Source: Gudongella sp049310905
Lineage (GTDB): Bacteria > Bacillota > Clostridia > Tissierellales > Tissierellaceae
Direction: 5' to 3'
DNA: 64,000 nucleotides
NCBI RefSeq assembly: GCF_049310905.1
Contig: NZ_JBMEMN010000002.1
Location: 62,001 to 126,000 of the forward strand
Within the stretch, counting starts at the first letter, position 1; the number at the start of each line of letters is the position of its first letter. This document shows positions 53,500 through 62,412 of this stretch, piece by piece. The translations under genes were made by a program, and so were the position numbers. Below the pieces are notes generated by a model. The model had not been told where the DNA came from. It worked only from the letters and a program-made list of their open reading frames with translations, and did not search any database.

Positions 53500-54267
53500 T
53501 TAAACTTCTGCTTTTCCTAAGAATATATCCCCTAGAATCTCCAGCATTTCATCAAAATTTGTGCCTCTAATACCTAAGCTCTTCAGATAAGGTTTATCTT
53601 CCTTGATTTGTTCAATGAACTGAATAACATCATTTTGAATTTCTGCTGAGGGTTCAATCCTACTTGTGGGAGATACATTGGCTAGAAGCCTAAAGATGTC
53701 ATTCTTATGTTTCCTTATATTTTTTGTATCGATATCATCTCCGGCTTCTTTTCGTTCTTTCATATCCAGCCATGCTTTGATCTTAAACAGGATGACTGTT
53801 TCGATTTCGATTAGTGAATATCCATCCACCGTCCGTTTCCCTTTTGTTAATAGCCCGTAATAATCATCGTTTAATAGTATTGCAGATAGACTGACGATGC
53901 TCTCATCAATGTGAATGGGAGTCAGTCCCCTATCGAAACTAAGCTCAAAATCATTAGGAAGCTTACTGAAGAGTTCAATCATTTTGGGAAAGGATGAATC
54001 CTTCGGTTCAGTAAAACGATAAAATTGATTCTCACCCGTTCCCTTCTCGCGATACTCATATCCTCCATCTTTTATGAATTGCCAGAAGGTTTCCCCAAAT
54101 GAGGAATCTAGAGCCTCAATGATGAGCACCATATCCAGATCCTTGGTTGCTCGAAATGGAGCTCCAAGTTCATCCATAAGAATATCGCAAGCTGTTCCTC
54201 CAATAAAGACATATTGACTTGTATGGTCTCCAAAATACTCTTTAAATTTTTCTAATCCGTGTACCAT
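53500..54267 (-). CDS. AbiEii-like nucleotidyltransferase
   Basis: A 255-residue protein of the AbiEii/AbiGii nucleotidyltransferase superfamily. The active-site pattern is FIGGTACDILMDEL followed by FRATKDLDMVL (GG/S ... D-x-D). In AbiE systems this is the toxin. It overlaps the upstream gene by 16 nt, with GAGGTGAGCC before its ATG. Probably the effector of an abortive-infection or type IV toxin-antitoxin pair. Confidence 0.8.
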   Translation of the reverse strand: MVHGLEKFKEYFGDHTSQYVFIGGTACDILMDELGAPFRATKDLDMVLIIEALDSSFGETFWQFIKDGGYEYREKGTGENQFYRFTEPKDSSFPKMIELFSKLPNDFELSFDRGLTPIHIDESIVSLSAILLNDDYYGLLTKGKRTVDGYSLIEIETVILFKIKAWLDMKERKEAGDDIDTKNIRKHKNDIFRLLANVSPTSRIEPSAEIQNDVIQFIEQIKEDKPYLKSLGIRGTNFDEMLEILGDIFLGKAEV

Positions 54268-55229
54268 GGCTCACCTCGCAAGACTTCCTCTAATGCCTGC
54301 TCAACCCTTTCATCAGTTTCTTCCTTCAAAGACGCATACAAAGATAGTAGGTCCACATGGTGATTATTAGAAAACAGTCCAGGATCATAGTCCCAAAGCT
54401 CTAGTTCCACCAGTTTTGTATCTTTTATAAGATCCTTATTTTTAACAATTTCAACCTGCTCTTTATTCAACTTATTTCTATCTATTGCCCTAATCGGATG
54501 ACCAGGTGGATTGATCATGGATAATCCTGCCAATGCATCCATTCCAGCAGCCAAAGCACCTAAAGGCTTTTTCTTTGTGTAGATGATTCTTCTCACCGGT
54601 GTCTTCAGATAGTCACGACCTCTAAGAAAGTAGTCCGGGTCTGGAATCCTCTTATACTCCTTGCTACGGCCAGTCATTCCTCCAATTTGATAGGTGATGA
54701 GATTCGCATGGTATAGATTATTTAATGCTCTAGAAGCTGTCATTTTATTAAATCCCAGCTTTTTCGCAAACTCAGTCGTGTTCACAACTTCCTCTTTATG
54801 ATACAAGAAATACAAATAGGCAATCTGCGCAGGTATTGTGAAGCTCTTCACTTTATCTTCAACATGTTCTTGGGCTTTTTTCAAATCAAGTCCCAAGAAT
54901 GGCAAATACATCTGTCCATCTTCAATCACAAATGCGATCCTGTTTTCAATCAGACTTTTTCTTCTATACCTCGTGATATCTTTGTAGAACAGAACAATTT
55001 GAAGATCCGTTAGGTTTTTAATTTGCTTCATATGCTTTTGAAGCTGGTCGATATTTGGCATCTCATCAACGACTTCTAGTAAAATACACCGTGTCCCAAG
55101 AATCGTCATCTCATAGAAGTTGTAGCTATTTCTTAAAAAAATTGGAAAATTATTCTTTTTAAGCCACGGTTTTATTGTAAGCTGTCCATCGATATTTTCT
55201 TTCAAGTAAGGCTCTGCTGCCATGACCAA
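54252..55229 (-). CDS. AbiEi-like winged-helix protein (putative antitoxin)
   Basis: A 325-residue protein with a central winged helix (TEFAKKLGFNKMTASRALNN, about 160-180) and a C-terminal domain ending before the overlapping nucleotidyltransferase gene. The pairing of a winged-helix protein with a nucleotidyltransferase is the AbiE layout, where the first gene is antitoxin and autorepressor. The start is TTG 55229 (5-6 nt after GGTGA) or ATG 55223. Repeated TGTTACATT boxes upstream could be its operators. Confidence 0.75.
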   Translation of the reverse strand: MVMAAEPYLKENIDGQLTIKPWLKKNNFPIFLRNSYNFYEMTILGTRCILLEVVDEMPNIDQLQKHMKQIKNLTDLQIVLFYKDITRYRRKSLIENRIAFVIEDGQMYLPFLGLDLKKAQEHVEDKVKSFTIPAQIAYLYFLYHKEEVVNTTEFAKKLGFNKMTASRALNNLYHANLITYQIGGMTGRSKEYKRIPDPDYFLRGRDYLKTPVRRIIYTKKKPLGALAAGMDALAGLSMINPPGHPIRAIDRNKLNKEQVEIVKNKDLIKDTKLVELELWDYDPGLFSNNHHVDLLSLYASLKEETDERVEQALEEVLRGEPWYTD

Positions 55230-55243
55230 TTAAATCACCCCCT

Positions 55244-55380
55244 AATGTAACATTACTTGCTTTAAATATATCACCATTGCTGTTATATTGCAAGTTATTT
55301 TTGTTACATTAAGCCAATTTAACTTTTTGACTTCAGATATAACATTTTGATTGTTACATTTAGAATTATTTTGTTACATT
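55244..55380. promoter_or_regulatory. Repeated operator-like boxes (TGTTACATT)
   Basis: TGTTACATT occurs three times as a direct repeat (55302-55310, 55352-55360, 55372-55380) and once inverted (55244-55252), with a near match at 55281. They lie immediately upstream of the AbiEi-like gene, where an autorepressor would bind. Confidence 0.6.
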
Positions 55381-55527
55381 ATTTTTTGTCATATTTTTTA
55401 ACTTGATCTTTTTTCATTAAAAGGTCCAACTGAGAATACGCTGTCTTCTCATTACCAACAAGTTTCGTTTCTTTACATCATCGATTGTAAAAACTGGATA
55501 CTTTGCCAAATCAGTAAAAACTTCCAC
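55379..55527 (-). pseudogene. Frameshifted N-terminal AbiEi-like remnant
   Basis: From a GTG at 55527 (GAGGTGAG upstream) the minus strand reads VEVFTDLAKYPVFTIDDVKK, then a frameshift, then KLVGNEKTAYSQLDLLMKKD and a stop at 55379. Together they give one winged-helix N-terminal domain of AbiEi type, broken by an indel. The rest of the gene is missing. Confidence 0.6.
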
Positions 55528-55667
55528 TTATCTCACCTCTTTCACTTTCAGCATGATTTTCTTCATAATTAAAGAATAACATGCTGCTTTTAAAATATGT
55601 TTTTCTGGCACTGAAATTTGTATGCAAAAAATAACAAAGTCACAAATCGCATACGCTTTTAAAAGCT

Positions 55668-56945
55668 TTACAATAACTTATAGGTTACTGTAGGTCCGCT
55701 ACCTGATCTACTTATGATATTTTTATCTACAAGACTGTTCAATATCCTAAGTGCTTTTGATTTATTAAATCCGGTTTTCAAATCTATTTCTTTTCTCGAA
55801 AGCTCTCCCTCTGCTTTTAGCAACTCGTAAATAAGGATTTCATCCTTCGATAAATCTAATGAATCAATCTCAATAACAGGAAGTATGATTCTAATTCTAT
55901 TTTCACTTACTTCATAGTCAGGTCTGGATATGCTATTAATATACTCTTTATTAATTCTTGCTATTCCTGTGCCAAACTTCTCAATAATACTTAACCTATT
56001 AAAAACCCCTGCTATTATTGGGTTTCTCAAAACAGAAATATTTCCATATAAATACTCATCCTTAGTTATACCTTCAGGCAATCCCCCGGGTGAATTTATT
56101 TCTATTTTGTCTTCATGCATAGCAATTTGTATATATGAGTTGGTGTCCCAGACCCTATGAACAATGGCGTTTGCTAAGGACTCTCTAAAAGCTTCTTTAG
56201 GGATTAACTCTTTTTTTGTTCTGTTGTATCCCTCAATCTCTTCAAATATATAATATTGCTCAAAAATGTCTATTGCTGTGTCGAATTGGGTTAATAACGA
56301 TACATTGCTAATAGTTTTTCTATACTGAATTTTATTGATGTCCTTCCCAAATTTAACAATATCAATACCTGAAAACTCTATACCATTTTTATCCGCCAAC
56401 AACTCTCCAGCAATATTATAGTATCCTACTTTATTACATAAATTAAGGGTTTTTAGAATATCTAAGTCAATCCTTTCTATTCCAGCTTCCTTTTTCAACC
56501 TTGTTTCTAATACATTGAATTTTAATTCTTGGGAAGATGCTTTTCTATCTTCATAGTGCATATTAGTACCTTCCATAGCTAGTCTTCTGAGCTCAAATCT
56601 ATCTACCTCTATGGTTGAAGTATCCGATCTTTTGTAAGCTTTCCCTCTGTAATAATATGGAGTATCCTTCCCTTTTCTTACTTCTAAAATAATAATTTTC
56701 TTATTTTCTATTTCCTTTACATTAATTTTAAAATAAGGAACTGGAGTAATTGAATCGTTGATCATATTTTCAATTTTTAGCATTACTTCTTCTATACTCC
56801 CAATAATCCCCTTCACATTTCCATAGTTTTCTATGCCAAAAATTATTTCTCCATCATTATAATTAGCAAAGGCACTTACTGTTTTTAAAAATGTTTTTGA
56901 TATTTCTTCTTTCAATTCTAAATTGTATTTTTCCTTAGTTTCCAC
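55668..56945 (-). CDS. AlbA_2 / ATP-binding (RecG-like) DNA-binding protein
   Basis: A 425-residue protein with an N-terminal AlbA_2 (Schlafen-like) domain (ISKTFLKTVSAFANYNDGEI, VRKGKDTPYYYRGKAYKRSD), a central GHKL-like ATP-binding domain (RESLANAIVHRVWDTNSYIQ, SPGGLPEGIT, EKFGTGIARI) and a C-terminal winged helix. Such proteins are frequent in defence islands and act as regulators or antitoxins. The GTG at 56945 lies after GGAGG and is preferred to the upstream TTG. Confidence 0.85.
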   Translation of the reverse strand: METKEKYNLELKEEISKTFLKTVSAFANYNDGEIIFGIENYGNVKGIIGSIEEVMLKIENMINDSITPVPYFKINVKEIENKKIIILEVRKGKDTPYYYRGKAYKRSDTSTIEVDRFELRRLAMEGTNMHYEDRKASSQELKFNVLETRLKKEAGIERIDLDILKTLNLCNKVGYYNIAGELLADKNGIEFSGIDIVKFGKDINKIQYRKTISNVSLLTQFDTAIDIFEQYYIFEEIEGYNRTKKELIPKEAFRESLANAIVHRVWDTNSYIQIAMHEDKIEINSPGGLPEGITKDEYLYGNISVLRNPIIAGVFNRLSIIEKFGTGIARINKEYINSISRPDYEVSENRIRIILPVIEIDSLDLSKDEILIYELLKAEGELSRKEIDLKTGFNKSKALRILNSLVDKNIISRSGSGPTVTYKLL

Positions 56946-57132
56946 AAGCGTCACCTCCAAAATTCTATACTATACACTATAATTTTACCATAAAAATTTT
57001 ACTTTTGCAACGATAGCGCTTTCGTTTCACTTATCGTTTCATTTTTCAATTCTTTTTCTTGTATCGTTGCACAACGGTGTGTAACGATGAATATTCTTGA
57101 GCACCAATCTCCTAAAAAATCCCATAAAATAT

Positions 57133-57166
57133 CTAAAGTCACAAAATTGGCATTTTGTGACTTTAG
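57133..57166 (-). terminator. Perfect 14-bp hairpin after the SecB-like gene
   Basis: CTAAAGTCACAAAA pairs fully with TTTTGTGACTTTAG across a 6-nt loop, about 30 nt downstream of the SecB-like stop on the minus strand. Confidence 0.65.
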
Positions 57167-57194
57167 CGAACTTGTGTTCTGTGTTTTGTTGCTG

Positions 57195-57656
57195 TTAAAT
57201 ATATTCTTTATATGCATTAGATTCTAAATATAGATCCTCTTTATTAATATCTTCTATAATTGAATAGAAGTTGATCGTCGGTAGAATTACTGGTTCATGA
57301 TCACTTTTTGAAGTTGCATCAGTCAATATAGATCTAAGATAAGGGAATAAAATTGAACTGCTATTTACTAGATATATGTTCTCTAACTCATCCTCATCAA
57401 TATTTTCTTCATTAGCTTCGTAAAACCCTCTAACAACTACCGATACTCTAAAAGGGAGATTTTCATTATCGCTAAATCCTAATCTAGTTCCAATTATAAT
57501 ATTGTATTTGTAAGGATTTTTTTTATCAACAGCTACTTTTATCAAAAATTGCGGAATCATTTCTACATTGTTGGTATTCTCGTTAAAATCGTTATTCCTA
57601 ACATAGTTAATTTCTTCTACACAATAACCCTGGAACTTTATTATACCTTCTTTCAT
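57195..57656 (-). CDS. SecB-like chaperone
   Basis: A 153-residue protein. The stretch SSILFPYLRSILTDATSKSD followed by PVILPTINFYSI matches the most conserved part of SecB (ILFPYARE...L.P.NFDAL), and the preceding beta strands (FRVSVVVRGFYEA) fit the SecB fold. A solitary SecB in a Firmicute, beside a putative toxin gene, is the pattern of toxin-antitoxin-chaperone modules, where the chaperone holds the antitoxin stable. AGGAG precedes the ATG. Third gene of a three-gene unit. Confidence 0.85.
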   Translation of the reverse strand: MKEGIIKFQGYCVEEINYVRNNDFNENTNNVEMIPQFLIKVAVDKKNPYKYNIIIGTRLGFSDNENLPFRVSVVVRGFYEANEENIDEDELENIYLVNSSSILFPYLRSILTDATSKSDHEPVILPTINFYSIIEDINKEDLYLESNAYKEYI

Positions 57657-57669
57657 GATTCAAATCTCC

Positions 57670-57948
57670 TTAACTCGTCATTTCAGCTAATTCTTCAAAA
57701 TTAAAAATCCTGTCATGTTCGTCAGAACTATCATTCAACTGCTTTCTGATTACTTTTATTCTTACACTCTTAACCTGATGCCAATCTTCTGATCCATCTG
57801 GTTTAGAAAAGAGCTTTTCTAGTTCTTCCCTATTCAAACTCCTAGTTGATCCATCAATATATTTCATCTTTGGACCACTCGAAGATCCATTATAAGCAAC
57901 ATTATATCTAAGCGCAACCTTCTTAACTATGCCTTCAATATTTTTCAC
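57670..57948 (-). CDS. Small putative antitoxin of the SecB-linked module
   Basis: About 92 residues, basic, with no recognised domain; the C-terminal RIFNFEELAEMTS is a hydrophobic-acidic tail that could be a chaperone-addiction element. The GTG at 57948 follows GAGG by 8 nt; a GTG at 57957 overlapping the previous stop is the alternative. It is placed between the ART-like and SecB-like genes, the antitoxin position in CmdTAC-type modules. The role is inferred from position. Confidence 0.65.
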   Translation of the reverse strand: MKNIEGIVKKVALRYNVAYNGSSSGPKMKYIDGSTRSLNREELEKLFSKPDGSEDWHQVKSVRIKVIRKQLNDSSDEHDRIFNFEELAEMTS

Positions 57949-57953
57949 ATCAA

Positions 57954-58556
57954 TCACCTCATTTTCTTTTCAAACCAAATTCTACTAGGTAGCTTATAAT
58001 CTCCCGCTTCAACAACTTTCTCACTGCTTTCAATACAATTATTATTAGTTGCACATATTTGTGTTTCATTGTATTCAATACCTAATGGGAAATAATTCTT
58101 CTCAAAGAAGCTAACATTTGCCTTGCCATAAGTCTGTTCTTTTGTCTTGAATGTCTTTATTATAATATCCAAATCGTGAAGTTCTTTAATAATATCCAAT
58201 ATCATGCATCTATTCAAATTTGTATCTTCACTCAAAAATTCTAACTTTAAATCATTGTAATGGTCATAAATGAACTGATAAACAAAATCTACCCCTTCGA
58301 CGGTATCTAGATTCAAAACATTATCCGAATCTGTACTCAACACAGCCTTTAAAACCGCAAGGTTTTTGTTAGTCTCTTCTTTATACTTTCTAACCGAGAA
58401 CCATTTTGCAAGTCTTATATCAGTATAAAAATAAATACCTTGTCCAAGCCAATGATCATCTCTTTCATTGCACGTATACCCATTTTTTAACATGTCCCCA
58501 ACATTGTTTTCATTTGTGCCATGATATCCAATTATTTTATAAACATTTTTTGTCAT
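57954..58556 (-). CDS. ADP-ribosyltransferase-like protein (putative toxin)
   Basis: A 200-residue protein. The N-terminus has YHGTNENNVGDMLKNGY (histidine at residue 12) and HWLGQGIYFYTDIRLAKWF (35-53), the H-G-T and G-x-YF signatures of PARP-like ADP-ribosyltransferases. The last catalytic residue is not identified. AAGGG precedes the ATG. It heads the three-gene module with a small protein and a SecB-like chaperone, which mirrors CmdT-CmdA-CmdC of the CmdTAC phage-defence system, where CmdT modifies mRNA. The match is by architecture and motif, not verified homology. Confidence 0.7.
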   Translation of the reverse strand: MTKNVYKIIGYHGTNENNVGDMLKNGYTCNERDDHWLGQGIYFYTDIRLAKWFSVRKYKEETNKNLAVLKAVLSTDSDNVLNLDTVEGVDFVYQFIYDHYNDLKLEFLSEDTNLNRCMILDIIKELHDLDIIIKTFKTKEQTYGKANVSFFEKNYFPLGIEYNETQICATNNNCIESSEKVVEAGDYKLPSRIWFEKKMR

Positions 58557-58739
58557 GTTATCTGCCCTTTCAAACTATTGAATCAACTTTATTCGATAGA
58601 ATTTTGATTTCAAAAAAAGAGTCAATCTATCACATAGCAAAAATTATAGCAATCTACTAAATATGTTATCAGATAAAGTATGATATGTCTATCAAAACAC
58701 AAATTGCAAGCCTTAGAACTGACTACTCAATACTTGAAT

Positions 58740-59603
58740 CTACATTATCGTAGTAAGTAAATATCCTTTGTTTGGTCTTAGTTTTTGAACATTCATTTTA
58801 AAAACCTCTCTTGTAACAGTACCATCGTATTTAGGCAAAAAAGATAATGGATTTTCAAATTTAATGCCACCACTCAACCAATTGAAAAGAGTGGAATATA
58901 ACATATCACTTGAAACTATGAATGCTATGTCTGAAATGCTTCCAACTTCCAATCGATATGGAGTAATTTCATTATTATTTCTATTAAGGCATATTCTCCA
59001 TTCTCTCTGATAAGCGTGTTTATTCCATTTATCTAAACAATCATAATGATCCATAATATTTTTATCAGAAGCGATTAAGTTGATATCTATTTCATCTTCT
59101 CTAATCAAATGAAGCATATTTCCAGAGACTAATCTCCCACGATTTTGGGCAGGATGGTAGTCTACATCTCCGTATACACAATCGAAAGATGCCTTTTTTG
59201 CTGCCTTATAAACCCTTCGTCTAAATTCTACCTCATTCGTGATGACAACCACAAATTTCCCAAATTCATTCATCGTATCCATTCTTGGTACAAGCAGCTC
59301 CTTTGACCGAACATTATATTCAGCATGATATGTTGAAAATAGATTTACACTTTTATATGCAGACAGTCTTACAACCGGATTTGGCCCTATTACATTTGCA
59401 AACTCCTCATCAAGTCCAATATCATCTTTGTTTAGAGATAAATATGTACCTTCAAAAATATCATACCTATCAGAATTACTCGCTCCAAGTGGTTCCCCAT
59501 GGTTTATTTGCCAAAAATAGGACAAAGAGTTCATGTACAGCGATCCTTTTATAACATCGTTTGCATATTTATATTTTTCTACGAATTTAAGTAAAAATTT
59601 CAT
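58740..59603 (-). CDS. DUF2971-like protein of unknown function
   Basis: A 287-residue soluble protein. The opening KFVEKYKYANDVIKGSLYMN and the central HAYQREWRICLNR resemble the family whose members begin with a short YKY-type segment and carry an E-W-R motif. GGGAGTG lies upstream of the ATG. It is 183 nt upstream of the ART-like gene on the same strand. The family is often found among defence or toxin genes, but its function is not known. Confidence 0.55.
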   Translation of the reverse strand: MKFLLKFVEKYKYANDVIKGSLYMNSLSYFWQINHGEPLGASNSDRYDIFEGTYLSLNKDDIGLDEEFANVIGPNPVVRLSAYKSVNLFSTYHAEYNVRSKELLVPRMDTMNEFGKFVVVITNEVEFRRRVYKAAKKASFDCVYGDVDYHPAQNRGRLVSGNMLHLIREDEIDINLIASDKNIMDHYDCLDKWNKHAYQREWRICLNRNNNEITPYRLEVGSISDIAFIVSSDMLYSTLFNWLSGGIKFENPLSFLPKYDGTVTREVFKMNVQKLRPNKGYLLTTIM

Positions 59604-59710
59604 GTGCCACTCCCATCTTCTTTGTAGGTTAATTTCTACAATGGTTACGAGACTTAGTTAATCCGCCTGTTTGTTGATTACAACTATAACAATATCCAAT
59701 ACCACTCTTC

Positions 59711-59932
59711 TCAATTGTCTTGCTTTTCACTTTCTACAAGCAACATTCCAATAATTAAAAAAGCCCCAAAATTAAATACTCCAAGTACTGTAACCTTGGT
59801 ACCGACAATATTGTCGGTACCAAAGGTATCTTTTATCTCTTCCTTAAGTAATTTTAGCTGTTTTCCCCGTAGAATAGTATTAGCATTTTCTTCTAATTCT
59901 TCCCTATTGCTTTCAATATATCTATTAATCAT
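59711..59932 (-). CDS. Small single-span membrane protein
   Basis: A 73-residue protein with a charged helix and one C-terminal span (VTVLGVFNFGAFLIIGMLLV). Its ATG overlaps the stop of the DUF2238 gene, so it is coupled to it. No family recognised. A perfect 28-bp palindrome lies inside it. Confidence 0.55.
   Translation of the reverse strand: MINRYIESNREELEENANTILRGKQLKLLKEEIKDTFGTDNIVGTKVTVLGVFNFGAFLIIGMLLVESEKQDN
59796..59823. repeat. Perfect 28-bp palindrome
   Basis: Fully self-complementary around 59809/59810, with GGTACCGACAAT as the left arm core. It encodes GTDNIVGT of the small membrane protein. Confidence 0.9.
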
Positions 59933-60561
59933 TCTTCCGAAATATCCCTAATCCACTTATCATGAGTCTTACTAAAAAATATCAATGCCAATGCTGCCCC
60001 AATAAAAGCCCCTAACATATCCTTATGGGTATCCAAAACATCCCCTTGAAGTGAAAGTACATATTGTGCAGATCTACCTGAAATAATGACTGCACTAAAT
60101 TCCAAGAGCTCCCAAGATGCACTTATTGCCATAACAAACGCAAAAACTGTAACATAAAAGAATTTACTTTTCTTAAAATATCCTTTTCTAAGTAAAAACT
60201 CCCTCGCAATAATGGCAGGTACAAATCCTTGAGCAAGATGTCCTAAGCGATCATAGTGGTTTCTTGAAAGATTGAATATTTCTTTTATTTCTTCAAACAA
60301 TGGATTTAGTGGATATGTATATTTTGCACCAATAAGCAATATCACAATATGTATAAAGACCAACACATATGCAAAGTAGGTGAATTTAAATTTATTATGT
60401 GTTGCAATAAAAACTCCAGCATATATCATTGCTGGAATTGTAAGCGCTATCCAAGCAAAATAGTCTTCAGCATCAATGGCAGACCAAATCAATACTATGA
60501 TGAGCGCCAACACCAGACGTCGTTCCTTGAAATAATCTTTACTTCGATCTTTTGAATTCAT
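59929..60561 (-). CDS. DUF2238 (YjdF-like) membrane protein
   Basis: A 210-residue protein with about six spans. The segment NLSRNHYDRLGHLAQGFVPA and SASWELLEFSAVI with GDVLDTHKDMLGAFIG are the DUF2238 marks. Function unknown. The ATG at 60561 follows GAGGGG; the upstream six codons are not needed. Confidence 0.85.
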   Translation of the reverse strand: MNSKDRSKDYFKERRLVLALIIVLIWSAIDAEDYFAWIALTIPAMIYAGVFIATHNKFKFTYFAYVLVFIHIVILLIGAKYTYPLNPLFEEIKEIFNLSRNHYDRLGHLAQGFVPAIIAREFLLRKGYFKKSKFFYVTVFAFVMAISASWELLEFSAVIISGRSAQYVLSLQGDVLDTHKDMLGAFIGAALALIFFSKTHDKWIRDISEE

Positions 60562-60614
60562 TTTTATAACCCCTCGCATAAACTTTTCTATAGCATCACC
60601 CTAAACATCTAGCC

Positions 60615-61100
60615 CTAAATCTCTACAACCTGAAGAGATACTTCCTTCTTTCCGTCAGCCACGGCTTGTCTGCCAACCTCCTTGAAACCGAATCTTTCAT
60701 GAAACTTCAAAGATCCAGGGTTTGGAGGATTGATATCAATTTCAGCTGTTACATAAGGAACACCCATCTTCATGGCATGTTCAAAGACTGATTTGTAAAG
60801 TATCTTTCCAAGGCCCTTTCCCTGCATTCTCTCAGAAACAACTACCCTATCTATGTACAGAAACCTCTTGAAGTTGTTTGAGAACCAAAGGTAGTTCAGA
60901 CTGTCATAGTCTTTTCCCTCACTTAGTGTCAACACAAAAGCCTCAACAGTTCCCTCACATTCAAGCACACTAAACATCTCTGACTGACCCCAAAGCCTCC
61001 TGAGCTTTTCCATAGTAAGGGGTGATAAAAAATGAACCGACTCCTTATTAAGTTCGAGTATCCTCTCAAGATCCCTGGACTCCACTTCTCTCAATATCAT
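60615..61100 (-). CDS. GNAT-family N-acetyltransferase
   Basis: A 161-residue acetyl-CoA-dependent transferase. The CoA loop is VVSERMQGKGLGKILY (about 90-105), followed by AEIDINPPNPGSLKFHERFG. The substrate is unknown. Single gene. Confidence 0.9.
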   Translation of the reverse strand: MILREVESRDLERILELNKESVHFLSPLTMEKLRRLWGQSEMFSVLECEGTVEAFVLTLSEGKDYDSLNYLWFSNNFKRFLYIDRVVVSERMQGKGLGKILYKSVFEHAMKMGVPYVTAEIDINPPNPGSLKFHERFGFKEVGRQAVADGKKEVSLQVVEI

Positions 61101-61290
61101 TTTCCCTCTTCCTTCCTAAAACTTCCTACAACACAAAAGAGCTCAAGCAGTCTCTTACACCCATGCCCAACTATTTTTTTCTCAATCCTTTCAACATTCT
61201 CACGGGAACTCCTTAACTCCAAGAATATTAATCTTATACTCTACAGAAAAACTTTATTGTGAATAATCCCATTCCTCAGATAGAATCCAA

Positions 61291-62025
61291 CTACCTCTTG
61301 TTCTTTACAATAAAGTAAGTCAACATCTTGTAATAGGCTCCTCCAATAAGTCGTTTAAACACATTTATTTTACAGTCATAGAAATAAGGTTTACCCACAT
61401 AACCTTTCTCTTCCCAGTATTCCATATCAAGAGGAAGTATATTAACACCTAAAACCTTTTGAGTGTTAAATTCAATAATCTGCTTAATAGTAGGCTTATA
61501 GTTTCTTTTGTTCTCATCTTCCAAATAATACTTAAAGTTATCCAGTGAACTACTTTCTATGCTTTTCTCAAGATTAAACATGTTTCTTGAAATATGACCT
61601 GCATTAATGGTACCCCATTGTACAGAAAGGTCATTAAGATACCTTACAGCCGCACTAGATCCTGTAACCTGGGTTGCAGTCACAAAAAACACAGGCTTTC
61701 CAACGAGAGGAGACCTGTGATACCAAACACAACCGCGATCAATTAGAACTTTTAAATATCCAGATATTTGCCTTAGATAAACAGGCGAACCAATGATTAC
61801 TCCATCTGAATCACTTATTTTTGTTAAAACAATATTGGCTTCATCTTTGATATTACAGGTACCTTCTCTCATGCAGTTCTCACATCCGATGCACGGTTTA
61901 ATATCAAAATCTTTAATATTAAGAAAAGTCACCTCGTAGTCACCTAAGAGCGATTCAATACTTTTTAACAACGAAAAAGTCGCCTTTTTTCTTATGCTTC
62001 CATTTATTATTAGAATTTTTTTCAT
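61291..62025 (-). CDS. Flavodoxin-like NAD(P)H-dependent FMN oxidoreductase
   Basis: A 244-residue flavoprotein (IsiW/WrbA-type fold): an FMN phosphate loop INGSIRKKATFSLLKS at the N-terminus, a cysteine cluster CIGCENCMREGTC at about 44-56 that could hold an iron-sulfur centre, and GSPVYLRQISGYLKVLIDR. The C-terminal 60 residues are an extension. GGAG precedes the ATG. Likely an electron-transfer or quinone/nitro-reducing enzyme. Confidence 0.85.
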   Translation of the reverse strand: MKKILIINGSIRKKATFSLLKSIESLLGDYEVTFLNIKDFDIKPCIGCENCMREGTCNIKDEANIVLTKISDSDGVIIGSPVYLRQISGYLKVLIDRGCVWYHRSPLVGKPVFFVTATQVTGSSAAVRYLNDLSVQWGTINAGHISRNMFNLEKSIESSSLDNFKYYLEDENKRNYKPTIKQIIEFNTQKVLGVNILPLDMEYWEEKGYVGKPYFYDCKINVFKRLIGGAYYKMLTYFIVKNKR

Positions 62026-62412
62026 ATATAATCTCCATTTTTTGATTATAACGAATTTTCATCTATTATACATCAAATATACTCAAATAATCTAAACTCA
62101 TAACCTACATTTAATTCTTAGTTCTGTTTATTCCTAATACCTTCTAGATGTGCTTGCCTTACCTGCTCTGTCGCTCTCCTAAAGTACCTTAACTTCCAAT
62201 AATACTTGAATACTTCTTTCTCAGTTAAGATGCCCTCCGATTTATCCAAATCTATTCATAATCCCATACTAAACCTACCAACTCAGTACTGACAATCTTT
62301 ACTAAGTTTTTTAATGAAACGATTTCATGGGACGAAATTTCTAGAAATATAATTATAATAAGTTGCATCCAAAAATAACGGTATCTATTGTTTCATTTTT
62401 ACATTTTTTATT
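62026..62412. other. Spacer with possible short decayed ORF
   Basis: A minus-strand frame at 62118-62249 (about 43 codons, from a TTG) reads ILTEKEVFKYYWKLRYFRRA and RQAHLEGIRNKQN, but it is preceded by stops and frame changes, so it may be a remnant. No other feature seen. Confidence 0.3.

Noticed and set aside
55244..55380. A CRISPR array
   Set aside because: The repeats are only 9 bp, spaced irregularly (20-50 bp), and no cas genes are near; operators fit better.
56999..57217. 72-codon minus-strand frame downstream of the SecB-like gene
   Set aside because: It contains a perfect 14-bp terminator hairpin, has no ribosome binding site and no recognisable family.
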